This document shows, one piece after another, positions 22,520 through 34,413 of a DNA stretch of 64,000 bases. The position numbers and the translations under genes are program-made. Source of the DNA: Parachaetomium inaequale (taxonomy: Eukaryota; Ascomycota; Sordariomycetes; Sordariales; Chaetomiaceae); assembly GCA_033296685.1 (NCBI GenBank), contig MU854378.1, positions 1-64,000 of the forward strand. The letters are read 5' to 3'. Numbering within the stretch: position 1 is the first letter of the stretch; each line of letters begins with the position of its first letter. The notes under the pieces were generated by a model. The model worked only from the letters and a program-made list of their open reading frames with translations, was not told where the DNA came from and did not search any database.

Positions 22520-24029
22520 CTACATTACATTACAAAGGAGTAGTCCAGCACCTCCTGCCGCAGCTACGGATAACCAAATTAACCTCTTCCTCTTAAAGCT
22601 AAGTTTCAAGGGATGAAGGGGGCTCACCTGCGACGATACCGGATGTCAACCCTGCAGCAACGCCGTTAGCTGTGCCGTTGAGAATATTGCCCGTTTGCCC
22701 CTGAAACTTCTGATAGGCGTGCTGGGTGTTGGAAACCTCTGCCCGAGCGCTGGTCACTATCTCTTCGTGTTCGGCAATCTGCAGTGCCATTAGCTCTCTT
22801 TGGCGGGGGGTTGGTTCCCGCTGGTTCGGTGCCCGTCGAGCCATGTCCTGGCGTATCTCAAGTAGGGACTCCTCCATATCGAGTAGCTCTTGCTGTTTCT
22901 CTGCAAGTTGCTGGCTAAACATCTCATCCAGCTCCCTGATTTTCTGCTTCCAGGCCCTTTCCTCGTCCCTGTGCATCTCGTCCATGCGTCTCCTAAGTGC
23001 TCTTTTTGCGTCCTCAGCCTTCTTCAGCTTCATCATGACGTCTGCTTCGAGCTCTCGTATCTGAGCGGCGTGTGCGGCATCCACTCTGGCAAGCTGGCTG
23101 TTCATTTCCGCCTGCAGGCCCCTCAGCTCAAGCTCGTGGGCGCGGCGGGCTTTGTAGAGCTCCCCGGCAACGGCGATGCCCGCCGTGGTCTCGCCAAGCG
23201 TCTTCCCCTCGTCCACTATTTCCTTCTGAAGACGGAGCACGTCCGGAGCATGAATATCCGACTGGCGGACGAGACGGTCCACAATGCGCCGCGCCGACGT
23301 GGCTTCCTCGAAGGCGTTCCTGCGGCCGGTTTCGTTGTGTCGGAACAGGTGCGCGCCGCGAGCAACTAAATCGCCAAAGAACCTGCCGTCAGCCAATAGC
23401 TCGGCGTACCGACGCTCGAGCATCAGTTTCTCGGCGTGATCGGGCGTGCTGGGCCACATGGTCGTCACGATGGCGAGGTTGTGGTAGGAGGCGAGCCCGC
23501 ACATGGCCTTCATCATCTCGATGTTGCGCAGGCTCGATCCCGTCATGCGGTTGTCCGAGATGGGATGCAGCATGATAAAGCCGTGGATACGTATGCCGTT
23601 TGCGTATGAAGTGCTGAGATACGTGGCGAGTATGTCTAGGATTTCTAGGTCGGGCCGCGTGGTGTCGTTGAAGCCAAGCGTGTCGACCAGGTAGATTCGA
23701 CGCCCGTTCCACGGGAAGTCGAATACCCCAACCGAGTTGGTGCCTTAGAAAAATGTCAGTTTTGTATAGTGATGTTGGGGGTATAAAAGAACAAGAGCAC
23801 GGGTGGTGCTCGGGAAGCCCCCCTTACATGAGTGAAGCCCGTGGCCAACAACAACCTTCTGCCCTGTGCATCGGGCGACAAACGTGCTTTTTCCCGAACC
23901 TGTCATGCCCATGACAAGAAAGAACTTATCGGTAGGCTGAGGCTTGGTGACACCAGTAAAGGCTGCAAAACGCTGGGCTTGGTCGGCCAGTTCCTCAGCT
24001 GCGAATCTCATCTCGAGAACCAGTATCAT
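22520..24029 (-). CDS. AIG1-like P-loop GTPase A with long coiled coil
   Basis: Exons 23828-24029, 22628-23743 and 22520-22554 give 450 aa. The third exon is tentative; reading through the GTGAGC donor would end the protein at 22599 instead. The G domain has P-loop GMTGSGKS (41-48), switch/G3 VDTLGFNDTT (DTLG instead of DTPG) and TTMW where NKxD/TKxD is expected. Residues about 210-400 are a charged coiled coil (KLKKAEDAKRALRRR, QQLAEKQQELLDMEESL). The C-terminus NGVAAGLTSGIVAGG is a glycine-zipper-like hydrophobic stretch. The fold resembles fungal AIG1/GIMAP-type G-domain proteins. It is divergent from and paralogous to the GTPase at 25207-27197, with intron 1 in the same place and phase (after HGLHS / HSLES). 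Confidence 0.75.
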
Positions 24030-25044
24030 TCAGGTCGTACGCGTGTTTCTCGTCGAATTCCGCACCGGGGGAGACGAGGGAGGGATGTGTCGTGTGCGAA
24101 GGCCAAGGCACTCTCCCGCCCTGTGGGTGTACGATGCTGATGTTGTCTTTTCACTCAGAGTTACTGTAATCTCTAGTCACCTCGTGACGAGGGGAAAACG
24201 GATAGTACGAAGACGCAAAGGTGGCCGACGTCACAGGCGAGCAATGCCACTGCCAGGCATCTTCTTCAGCTGCGAAGGACTGCGACGACACGGAATGCAC
24301 GCTACCTCCCAGCTGCGCCCTACGGATTGCTGAACTTGGAAAGGGGCCCGCGGCTATTAGCGCCAGACGTCTCAGCCTTGATCATTCTGGGAACACACGG
24401 CGTCTCAGGAAAGGCGCGCTCCTCTTACACCAGCCCGTTAGCCAGAGCCATCCGTTTAGCGCCTTACAAACCAAGGGGCTGAGAAGTTGAAGATGAGACA
24501 CCCCTGCAGCGGTCGTGACGCCGAATATGTCGGTTGATTGGTCAAAGAGGCGCCGGTTGAATCCTACGAAGTAGGCAAGGCTGCATTTCTTACTCCGGGC
24601 CCCTTGAATTTGCGCCAGGCAGTTGCAGACTGGATGAAATAATGATGTGTGCAAGGAAAGGGGTGGAGGAATAAGACCAAATCGGATCTTTGTGCAACAC
24701 ACCCCCGTGAGGCTGAGAGGAAGCGCCTACTATTGTCACTCGCAAAGGGGAATCCGGGAGGGCGGTTGCAGCTCAAATCAAGCCGAGCACCTTTCTCTTC
24801 AGTGTTTCTTGGCCCTCAAAATCTGGTGTCTACAAGCGTCGCAGACGACAGTGACGACCTCATCAAGCATTTTGAAGCCCACCCGTGCCAACAGCACATA
24901 TTGCAGTCCTCAAGCTGGGACGGGATGTCTTTTATCGGTGATTGACTTCACTATTCTCGAGGGTCCCTCGGACGAGTTTTGGACTGATATCTAGCTAGGA
25001 AAACCCTTCCCTTGGCATGGCAAGCCGCCCGAGTCCCAACAGCC
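24030..25044. other. intergenic region between the divergent GTPase genes
   Basis: Shared 5' region of the two paralogous GTPase genes. No coding region is supported. Confidence 0.5.
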
Positions 25045-25134
25045 CCAGCTGTTCGAGAAGCCCCAGCAGTTCCGACAACTCCAGCAGTTCCAACAACCCC
25101 AGGAGTTCCAACAACCCCAGCCGTCCCAGAAGCC
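25045..25134. repeat. 18-bp minisatellite, five units
   Basis: Five consecutive 18-bp units close to ccagcagttccaacaacc run from 25045 to 25134, with 1-6 differences between units. All three plus-strand frames are open through it (Gln/Pro-rich, Ser/Asn-rich and Ala/Pro/Thr-rich). The frame of the downstream GTPase has a stop at 25195-25197, so the repeat is probably in the 5' untranslated or promoter region of that gene. Confidence 0.75.
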
Positions 25135-25206
25135 CCTGCCACCCACAAGGCCGGAAGGGTTCCGAGGGGGCCGCGCTCCGGGGTAAGTCGAGTGTGACAA
25201 ACCCGG

Positions 25207-27197
25207 ATGTTCAAAGCTAAAAGGCAAAGCCCAAACGACGTTTTCATTGCCGTGATGGGCGTCACTGGCTCAGGCAAGAGCTCGTTCATCTCACTGTGCT
25301 CCGGCAAGTCTGTCAGTATCGGACACAGCCTCGAATCATGTAAAGTAGAATCGATGTCGGTAGTGCGAGTATCTGTGCTAACGACAGTCCAGGCACATCT
25401 ACCGTCGACATATACGCCTACGACGTGTCGCCCGAGCGCACCGTTTATCTCATCGACACGCCCGGGTTCGACGACACCACCAAGAGCGACACGGACGTCC
25501 TCAGCGAGATCGCCGCCTGGCTCGTCGACTCGTACAGGAACAAGATCCTACTCCATGGCATCATCTACCTCCACCGCATCACCGACAACCGCATGCAGGG
25601 GTCGGCAAAGCGGAACTTTCTCATGTTCAAGCAGCTCTGCGGGCCGGACGCCCTCAAGCACGTCATCCTCGCCACGACCATGTGGGACCGCGTCCCCGAC
25701 GGAGACGGCGTCGACCGCGAGAAGGTGCTGGTCGACACGCCCGAGTTCTGGGGGTGGATGCTGGCGCGGGGCAGCTCGTGCCACCGCCACGACAACACCG
25801 AGGCGTCCGCCAGGGCCATCGTCGGCCTGCTGGTCGACCACGACGGACCCCCCGTCGCCACGGACCTGCAGAGGCAGCTGGTGGACGAGCACCGCCCGCT
25901 GGACCAGACGTCGGCCGGCCGGGAGCTGCACAGCGAGATGCTGCGGGAGAAGGAGAAGTGGGAGAGGGAGCGCCGGGAGATGGAGCGGCAGATGCTGGTG
26001 GCCGTGCAGCAGCGCGATCGGGAGACCGAGCGGTTGCTGCGCGAGGAGCGGGATAGCTACACGCGCAAGATCAGCAAGGTGGAGGGGGACACGGAGAAGC
26101 TGCGGTCGACCATGGAGAAGCTCCTGGCCGACCGCGACGAGCGCGTCGCCCTCGTGGAGAGGGAGTTGGAGAGGCAGAAGGCCGCCTACGAGGGGGAGCT
26201 CAGGCGGTTCCAGGAGCGAGCGCAACAGCTCAAGGAAGAGCGGGACGGGCTCGAGAAGGAGAGAGCGCTGGCGGAGCTGGGAGCTCTCCAACAGGTGCAA
26301 CTACGACGCGGCGAGCGGGCCGAAAACACTCGGCTGAGCGGATATTCTATCTCGATGTATGGATCCGCGCGTGTCTGCTTGAGCCCATCATACACGGCCG
26401 TTGCCACCCCAAACGGCTGTCCCGAGATCACATTTGGCTCGGCAAAGTTGGTTGCCGCTAGTGTCGGAGACTCGAGCATCACCGGGGCCGCCGCATGGAT
26501 TGCCCGTTACTCAGACGGGACTTGGCGTGAGTGTTGATGATTCCCCGTGTTATCGACGAAGCCTTTGCGAAGAGAGAAAGAAGACCAGCCACTAATAAGC
26601 CTCCCAGGACGGTCGGCGAACTTGGAGACACAGTACCCATACTTGGGCGAGAACATCCGCACCCACGGGCTTCAGGCACTGGAATACTGCGCTCTCGGCC
26701 CCGGCCCGAGACACTATGCGCGTTGGAAGAACGGCGCGAAAAGCTGCAACGCAACCGACCAAGTGCGAGGGTTGCTGCGCAACTGCAAGCGTGACGCAGC
26801 AAAGACCGGTTCCAAGATCGTGGCGGTAGCGTTCGGATACGGAGACGCATGCGTCATCTCGTATGGGTGCCTTCGTCGCCCGGAGACCCTGGTCAGCTGT
26901 TGGAATCTGTTTGGCTACTACCCGGACCTGGAGCGGTTCCTTCGGGAGAACAGTGCTGTCCGCATTGTGGTAAGCAATTACGCCTTTTCCAAATCATTTA
27001 GACGGATGCTTATTACATGGGTGGCACCATGGCAGGCAATCGCACTCGACCCGTCGAGCACGACAGACTACATCATGGTCTACTACACTACCGAGCCTGA
27101 CGGAAGAGGCGGTTATGGCTTGGTCTCGAATTGCTCCGAGTCGGACGACGCCGCCCTGGACAAATGGTGGAACACAACTTGTGGCTTGTCGACCTGA
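25207..27197 (+). CDS. AIG1-like P-loop GTPase B with coiled coil and novel C-terminal domain
   Basis: Exons 25207-25339, 25393-26526, 26608-26969 and 27036-27197 give 596 aa. An in-frame stop at 25195-25197 supports the ATG at 25207. The G domain has GVTGSGKS (18-25), IDTPGFDDTT and ATTMWD. Residues about 225-355 are a strongly charged coiled coil (EKEKWERERREMERQ). The C-terminal 235 residues are a separate domain without Arg/Glu heptads, starting near SISMYGSARVCLSPSY. It contains HYARWKNGAKSC, VAVAFGYGDACVISYG and YIMVYYTTEPDGRGGYG, suggestive of a beta-rich repeat fold that I cannot name. The 66-nt intron 26970-27035 is in frame and could be misread as coding. It is a divergent paralogue of the GTPase at 22520-24029. 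A signalling or cell-death-type role is plausible from family but not shown. Confidence 0.8.
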
Positions 27198-27675
27198 AAG
27201 ACGTGTGGCAAATTGATGTTGGAGGACGTGAGCAGTGGCGGATGGTGGGCGAAAGAAGGCATTCTTTTCATGTAACTGTATCCTAGTCAGGTTATTACAA
27301 TAGGTACATGAGAGGAAGAAACCCAAGAAAACACCGCTCGCTACAATAATACCACCTATGCTATCGTCCACCAGCCCAGTCCGTTGCCCACATACTAGCA
27401 AAGCACCACTCTCAGCAGCATCAATCACAAACCGTTAGGTTACCGAATACTTAAACCCATCTTCCCAAAGCCCCCGTCCCCTTGTCACCCGCATCGACAA
27501 TCGAGAAATATGTTCGACAGAATCCCCTGCCATGAAGTAAACCGCGAGAACCCCCCCGACAATGTAGAATGCAACTTAGAACTTAGAAGGCCGTCATCGG
27601 AAAAGCCCCTCGCGATGACAGAGGAACCTGCGGTGCCAAGTTTGGTCCCTGGGCGCGGTCCTCCTTTGGTTGATC
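27198..27675. other. gene-free stretch
   Basis: 3' flank of GTPase B. No coding region or RNA gene is seen. Confidence 0.5.
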
Positions 27676-27842
27676 TCAAAAAAGACGAGCCCCGGCAGAC
27701 TAGGTACCATGGCTATATCGCCGAGCCCATGGCAAGGAGATCAGCAGCCGCTCACTTGACAGGTCGCGCAGAGCTCGCCGTCCTTGCCCACCATTGTTGT
27801 GCAGCCGTGGGTGGAGAAGTGGGCGCAGGGTTTGTCTGCCAT
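27676..27842 (-). CDS. 36-aa Cys/His peptide
   Basis: Exons 27756-27842 and 27676-27699 (56-nt intron, GTGAGC donor, CTGAT branch, CTAG acceptor) would encode MADKPCAHFSTHG, CTTMVGKDGELCATCQ and SAGARLF. The spacing C-x-H-x4-H-x-C ... C-x2-C could bind a metal ion. It is very short and has no known relative that I recall, so it remains a prediction from splice sites and residue pattern. Confidence 0.35.
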
Positions 27843-30417
27843 GAAGAGCAAGGTGGGCTGTGGAGGCTCTTAGACGGAGGGGTTTCGGCTTGTTGTGCGG
27901 TTGTTGCTTTTTTTGTGATGTTGTATTGCTCTGTTCTTCAAGTTGGATACCCGTCTCGCGTTGAAAAACACTGGACTTAAGGGGCTGGTTTGAGAAGATC
28001 AAGATCGAGTCCGGTGATGCACTGATGCTGGGAGAGTTGGAGATTTGCAAGGTGATTCAGGGGCTGGCTGAGTTGAGCAGAAATCGAGGCGGCAGACCAT
28101 CGTAAACCCGAATTGGGGTCTTTATGTGTATGCATCCGACCGTCTGCGTATTCCGGCAAGTGATATAACCCACCATGCTGCGTCCCATCCCTCCCGACCC
28201 CCAACGGAACTACATCCGGTGCATGAAATTGGGGGTTTGGGTGTGGTGCCTCCGGCCGCTGCCCCCGAACCACGGTAGTGGGCTGGGCTAGATGCGCCCG
28301 ACATCCCACCTCCCTGGCCATACTACACCACTTTGATCACATTGTACTGCTGGTGGTGTGCTCGTCGGTCGAGAGCGGAATGGTTCGGTACCGGAAAGAG
28401 GCACTCCAGACTCTCCAGGGAGCAATGTGGCGTCCTGCAGCTTCCTGATGGTGCGAGTGGAATCCTTAGGTCGTTCCCAGTCTGTTGGTGATGGTTGATC
28501 CGGCAAAGCGTCGAGAGGTGACGAGGATGCGTGCGCAATCTACCGGCCCAATCACGCCCAGGGGCTACCGGACGAGGTGTCTGCAGCAAGCGTGGGATTC
28601 GGCAGGCTTGGGTCGAGTTGGTGCCGGGCACCGTTGTGGGATAGGCTACAGCCTGATGGGGCCATCCTGCAGTCGGCCTCCTCATGCATGATGTTCTTCT
28701 TCCCACGGTTGTTGTTGGGTCAGAGCGGGGGTCGTATTCCCTTGGAAGCATCGTCTGTTCCTGGCCGCAACTCCCATCTCCCTGGTTATGGGTCGTCATT
28801 TCGCCAGGTCCATTCCCTTTCGTGCCCGAGGAAACAAGAGGAGGAACATCAGATGCCTACCTTACCCTCTCACATCTGCAGCCGAAACTGTGTTCTCTCA
28901 TCTGAAAAGACTCCGTTGGTCAACGAAATGGCGCCTCAGGGGTGGTCGCCAGGTGCGAGTCGGGAACTTCTCGGGAATAAAGCATGTACCCTGGGCAAGC
29001 TCACGGGTTTGGGCAAAAATGCGAGAAGTCGAGTCAAGCCCTAAGTTGATGAAGCTGGTTGGGATGGACCCCCACTGCGACGTCGTGAAACTGAAAATGC
29101 TCAGTTTGTGAATCTGGAATACATGTGCCGTGGTCAGGACTGCCGAATTCTGATTGCTCCGCTCCCCCCTGCGCGACCCACCGGGCCTGGCCGGTCACGT
29201 CCCGCGCTCGAACCACCATCTCGTATCCTCGACCGGCGAGCCTGGGTACCGGCCCCTTCAGTGATCGAGTCGCCGGGTCTTCATAAATACACCGCGCCCT
29301 CACCCGCTTGCTCATTTCCAACTTCCTCCTTTTTATTTCCCTCCTGCACCCGAGTTCCAAGTTTTATTTCGATCGGCCAATGGGAAACGCAGCGTATACA
29401 TATACGCAACCGACGTGCCCCCTGCGCCGCCGCCCTGCCCTTGTTACCAACGTCCTCCCTCATCGCCCGGCCGAGGTTTCTCGTAGGAGAGAGGGGGTAG
29501 GGGAGGAAAGGGGCGGCGGTTTTCCCGCGTGTCTCCCCCTTGTTTCCTCCCTTCCTTTCTCTCTCTAATTTCGGCCCCGTACTCCGGCCAATGGCGAATT
29601 CGCGCCGCGTGCGTGCTTGTCACGGACGGAGGCACACCTACCGTGGGCGCCCTCATCACTCCAGCCGATTATCCACACCTTGCAATTTAGGAGGTTAGGA
29701 TGAGTTACAGTCTCCAACTTTCCTCGCCGTTTTCCCTTTTCCTGTCATGTATCCAAGGCTGTACCCTGTTTTCAACGCAAGACTCCGTATTCATCAGACG
29801 CTCATCCATTGAGCAGGCGCACGCGTTGGATTTCTAGACGAGAGCGAGAGCGAGAGCAGTCCGCACCTCGTAGGGGGGGTGCTACGCAGGCAAGGCTCCG
29901 GAGTGTGGCTCTGTTCCCTTAAACGTTGGCGGTATGTATCCCCTGTAGGATCAGGATGCTAAGTGGTCGGGATAAGCGTCTGACTCTCTGGTTGAGAAAG
30001 ACAAGGATCAGCAAGTCAAGAGAAGGGCGGTTGTACGGGTCCTAGGGAAGAACGTAATAGGGTGACGGCGGCAGCCGACGGTCTGCTAGTGCAGCTTCCG
30101 ACGGCGGAAAACCTGATTCTTGTGTAACGGGCTGGGCCCTGTTGCCGGCCTCGGACACCCTCGGCCAAGACGCAAGGCCTGATGCAGCCGCTTTGACAAC
30201 GGTCGCCATAGCGCTCACTGCGTGCATATCCATCACCACCACGCAAGACCTGACGCAACTGCTGTCATTGCGCGCATGCTCGCTCTGATCATAAGGAGGG
30301 CACCCCAGGGGAACTGTTCTTTTCCTTCTTTCCTTCCTTTCTTCAAGTTTAGTGTACTCGTAGAGTCGTCACCAGCTAGTTGCAATACACTTGTTGGGAC
30401 CGTTACACTAGGGACCT
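27843..30417. other. gene-free stretch
   Basis: No gene supported over 2.5 kb. A TATA-like cataaata near 29281, a pyrimidine-rich tract near 29540-29570 and a short gagagc run near 29838 are visible. None can be tied to a gene. Confidence 0.45.
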
Positions 30418-30455
30418 TAATAACGTTAACTAACGTTAGTTAGTTAACGTTATTA
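30418..30455. repeat. perfect 17-bp inverted repeat, 4-nt loop
   Basis: Arms 30418-30434 and 30439-30455 are perfectly complementary (TAATAACGTTAACTAAC and its reverse complement) around a GTTA loop. It is very A/T-rich and made largely of TAACGTT units. It lies 23 bp beyond the stop codon of the 896-aa gene, so it could form a hairpin in that gene's 3' UTR. Confidence 0.8.
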
Positions 30456-30477
30456 ACGTTACTACTTGCGTCCATTT

Positions 30478-33427
30478 TTACTTTCCAATCCCGACACAAG
30501 CCATCCCGCGCGGCAGCGTTGTTTTTCCAAAAGCTGTTGTCCACGATTCAGGAAACGTTTTCTTCCAGTAATTATTAGCCTCTCTCCCTGGCCGCCGCCC
30601 CCCTCCCTCCATGTCATCCTGATCACTGGCCTCAGTCTCCCACTCCTCGTCCTCCTCATCCCCGGCGTCATGCCTTTCGTCGCCGCCGCCAGGCTGCTGA
30701 ACCGACTTTGGCGAGGCCGAAAACGAGGCGGAACTGGAACCCGCTGTTTTATCGTCTTGCTCCCTCGCCGTGGGCGGAATTGAGAACAGTGCGGAACCGG
30801 TGAAGCCATTCGCGTTGTCCTTCCCGGTGGACGGACTGTATAAGAGGCTTCTAGTTGACGCGGACGCACTGTCTTTCGTGGGCGGACTCAAGAACAGTGT
30901 GGAACCAGTGAAGCCACGCGTGTTGTTGTCCTTCGCCGTAGACGGACTGAAGAAGTGCCTTGACCTTGACCCGGGTACCCTGTCCCTCCTGGGCGGACTC
31001 GAGAACGGTACAAAAGTAAAGCTAGGGGTTTCATCCTTCGATGTTGACAACGGGGCAATGCCGAAGGTGAAATCAGGCGGTTTTACCTTGGGAAAGGGTG
31101 CTTCGAAGTTGAACTTGAATAATGGGTTCTCGGACACAGGTGCACCCCGGTCCGCTTTCGGTATGAATGGAGCCGTGCCAAAGCTGAACATGGGAGTATT
31201 TTGAAAGGCAGGGACGACGATTTGCTCTATATGCGACGGTGTTTTTGTTGGTGGCGCGACAAAATCGAACTTGGGCAAGCTTTGAGAGACAGCGGGTTTG
31301 AGACCACCGGCGAAGAAGCTGCTGCTAGTTGTTGAAGAGCCGGCTTGGAACAGCCCTGCGCCTCCAGAAGCGCTTTGGATCTTGTTGGAAAAGATGCTCG
31401 TGATTGGAGCTGTCTGCAGGAAAGCCTTCTCCTTCTTGTCTTGGGCGGGCGCTCTTCCAGAAGACTGGGTAGGGGCAGTAGGCTTGCTTGGTGTTTGTGT
31501 GACGGGCTCGACCGCTGCGAGAACTCGACCGCTGAAAAGCCAAAACTTTATGTTAGGAGCTGGGGTTGGCGTCAACGTTGGCGTCGGCTTGGGCAAGCAG
31601 ATTCGTATGGTAATATTCTCTGGGCGTCCGTGCCAACGCACGCGAAGGCCCCTTCCAAAGATTTGCGGTAGTATTGGCGAGGCCTGGGGCGGCTTGCTCT
31701 TCTGCTTATCAACGGCCGATGGCCCGCTTTTGAGCGGCAGGATTGAGCGGTCTGGCTTGGAAGAAAAATTCAGGGCCGTGGTGGACTGAGGCTGTGGTTC
31801 CGTAGGGATCGATTTCTCAGCGAGAGACGCTGGCTGACTCTCTGTCTGCTGAACTGGCTGGGCGGGCGGAGAAGATGGATTGCTCGAGTCTCGACGCTCA
31901 TTGGTGTGCTGTAGCCTTTGTTGCGTCTCGTTCATCTGGGCCGTCAGTCTGTGCCGTTCTCGCCGTTCGTATTCTAGAATCCCCCGGTAACTCTCCAAAA
32001 GGTTCAGGAGATGACCCCTGTCTCTCTGCTCCATATTGTTAAGAAAAGATGGGTTCGACAGAGCGTCAGATATCGCAGCACTGGTTCCAGGTTCCGGGAG
32101 AGTGCCGGGTTGTCTCTGATTCTTTGTGGAACGACTCCCCATCGGATATTTGGCTTTCCACTGGCTGATGAAGTTCGAGATTCGAGGGCGCTCTCCCAAG
32201 GCCCAATTGTGCGCATCACAAAGGATAGACGACAACTCCATGAGATCGAAAATGGCCGTCATGTCTCCTTTCCAGATGCACACCATTTTCTGCTGAAGTT
32301 AGCTGCCCAAACATTGTGCATGGCTAGATTTTCCTAAGAAAGCCCGCGGCGGGGGGATGGGGAGGGGGGAGGGTCTTACAAACTTCACCGCGCCTTCAAA
32401 CAATGGTTTACACGAGTACGTGATCCAGACTCTGACCACCTTCTTAACGGTAGTGATGGCCACCACAGGTGGTACGTGCTCGTTTTCTTTTCCCTGGACG
32501 CCCGCGGGGACAAATTTGCATAGACGCTCGAGCATCATGACGGCCGCCGTCGAGGCGTTGGCCGCCTCCTGATGACACTGAGCCTCACTGCCACCGGGCT
32601 TCCCATGTTGGACAATCAGCCAGGGAAAGCAAACCCAATCCTGACCCCGGTCGGGATATGCTGCTCTCTCATCCGACGCCGAGATACGGGACGCATTGGA
32701 CTCTAGCCCATGCTGAGCCAGGTGCTGGAGCTCTCTGTGCCCAAGATTCTCCACGATGTGGTCTTTTTGGTTGATGGCGTAGGAGGACACCCAGTCTGGC
32801 TTGGGCACGGGGAGCCCTTTTCGATCGTCCTGCCGAAAACCTTCTCGTTTGAAGAGGTCCCAGGGTCGAGTTGAAGGGGTACTACAAGGGGAAAGGCTTG
32901 GTAAGAATGACAAGATCTCGAGGAACTTGATCTGCTCACTATTTCAGGTCCTCGGTATAATAACAAATACTAGGTAGTTAAGTAGCTTCCAGTGTCAGCA
33001 CCGAGTACACTGGATAAGGTAAGTTGTGTTGAGTAGGTGGCTAAACTCACGACCCTGATTCCTCGTCCGCTTTGCCCGTTTGCAAGAGCATAGTATCGAA
33101 AAAGCATTTCGAGAAAACCAGTTCCCAGTTCCAGGGACCCTCTTTGTCGAGTTTCTCGACCCTTGTCTTGATTGCCTGCATTTGGGCCAAATGGAAATTG
33201 AAGGAAGCCCGCTCCGGCTCAGAAATGAGGGTTTTCAAAATGTAGTCGAGACGGCGAGACTCGTCCTCGGCTGACTCAAGTTCGAGGTGCTCTGGCTTCT
33301 CGTAGCCATAGTCGAGTAGCACGTTTCGCAGGCGGCCCACGTGACGAGGGAGCACTCCTATCCGGGCTTGGTCCTGGTTGATCCAGATGCCATTCCGCCA
33401 TAGATCGAAGGTTGTAGTTTCGGACAT
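30478..33427 (-). CDS. 896-aa protein: fungal nuclease-fold-like N-terminus plus FG-rich tail
   Basis: Exons 33051-33427, 32380-32881 and 30478-32289 join in phase at GTGAGT/TAG and GTAAGA/CAG. Residues 1-125 are helical (MSETTTFDLWRNGIWI, YILKTLISEPERASF). Residues about 126-340 contain LPVPKPDWVSSYAI, VCFPWLIVQHGK, HQEAANASTAAVMMLERL and CIWKGDMTAIFDLMELSSIL. That series resembles the large fungal families with a PD-(D/E)XK-like core, where the usual E-x-K appears here as QHGK, so catalysis is doubtful. The remaining 550 residues are low complexity with scattered FG/FTF motifs (FSFG, FTFG, FTFVPF), two similar FTGS(T/A)LF repeats and an acidic patch (DEEDEEWETE) near the end. FG motifs recall nucleoporins, but the domain order is not that of a known nucleoporin. 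Function unknown. Confidence 0.65.
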
Positions 33428-34413
33428 GTTAACTTGTATTACCGCTTGGCTGTGGAATCCAGGCCGTGGAATCTGCTGAAGAAACACACAGGAAAAGAGA
33501 ATCATCAAGAGTGGGTAGGAATCCCCTCATTTTTGATCTGCAGAGTGAAACAAGAACTGAAAGCTCCTGGGCGCTTACCCCGTTTCAAAATCTGCACGCG
33601 TTGGTGCACAAAGGGATGTTTGTTGTGGCAGACCACGTGACCACGTGCCTTCCTTTCTCCAGACAGCCCACCTTGCCTTGGGTTTCTTCTCCTCCAACAG
33701 CTTAGCTATCCATCCACCAAGACAATCAACCACAGTTGACATTTTCTTCTTCTGTGTGTTCCCACAATGTTTGAATCACACCACGGTAGAGTTAGAAAAC
33801 GGAGCTGGGAAACGGTATATTCAGAAACTGCATAGGTGCAGGGCCTAACTACCGGTTTTGGCATGTAATCAAAGTTCTGCTGAATCAACGACTAATAACG
33901 ACAGCTTCTGGTCTTCGTTGTTGTTCTGAAGGTGCGGTTTCCTGTCCTCATAGCTATTGATTTTGTGCCCTTCTGAGCAGACACAGAACTTTTATGGGCA
34001 AAAGCTGGGATCTGTGATGCGACGGGCGTGTATTGCATTCGTACTACAGTCTACAGAGCTTCAAGATCGACCAGGACCCTGACTAGCTCGGTCATCGACG
34101 TGCGTGGCATTCCATGTTGTCAACCAACCAACAGTCCAAAACAGGGTACTGCAATCCTTCCGCCTGACCGCTTCGCCGCGCTCGCGCAGTAAGTGTGAGA
34201 TTGGCCAATCTGTTGGGCGCAAGCGGCCCTTAGCCCTGAATTCTTTATCTCGGTTGAACTCGACCCAACACAAGCGTGCGAAGGCCCTTATTGATCGTCT
34301 GCACGTAACAAAGTCGGCGTATCGCCCACATCATATCAGATCCTTGATCTCAGCAGCAAGATGATAGGACGCTGCCTTAGTACAAAGCCCTTTGCTAGGA
34401 AGACATAACCGTT
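33428..34413. other. gene-free stretch
   Basis: Promoter side of the 896-aa gene, then sequence next to the DUF3435 relic. No coding region is supported. Confidence 0.45.

Noticed and set aside
29838..29860. gagagc microsatellite
   Set aside because: Only about four units, too short to report as a feature.
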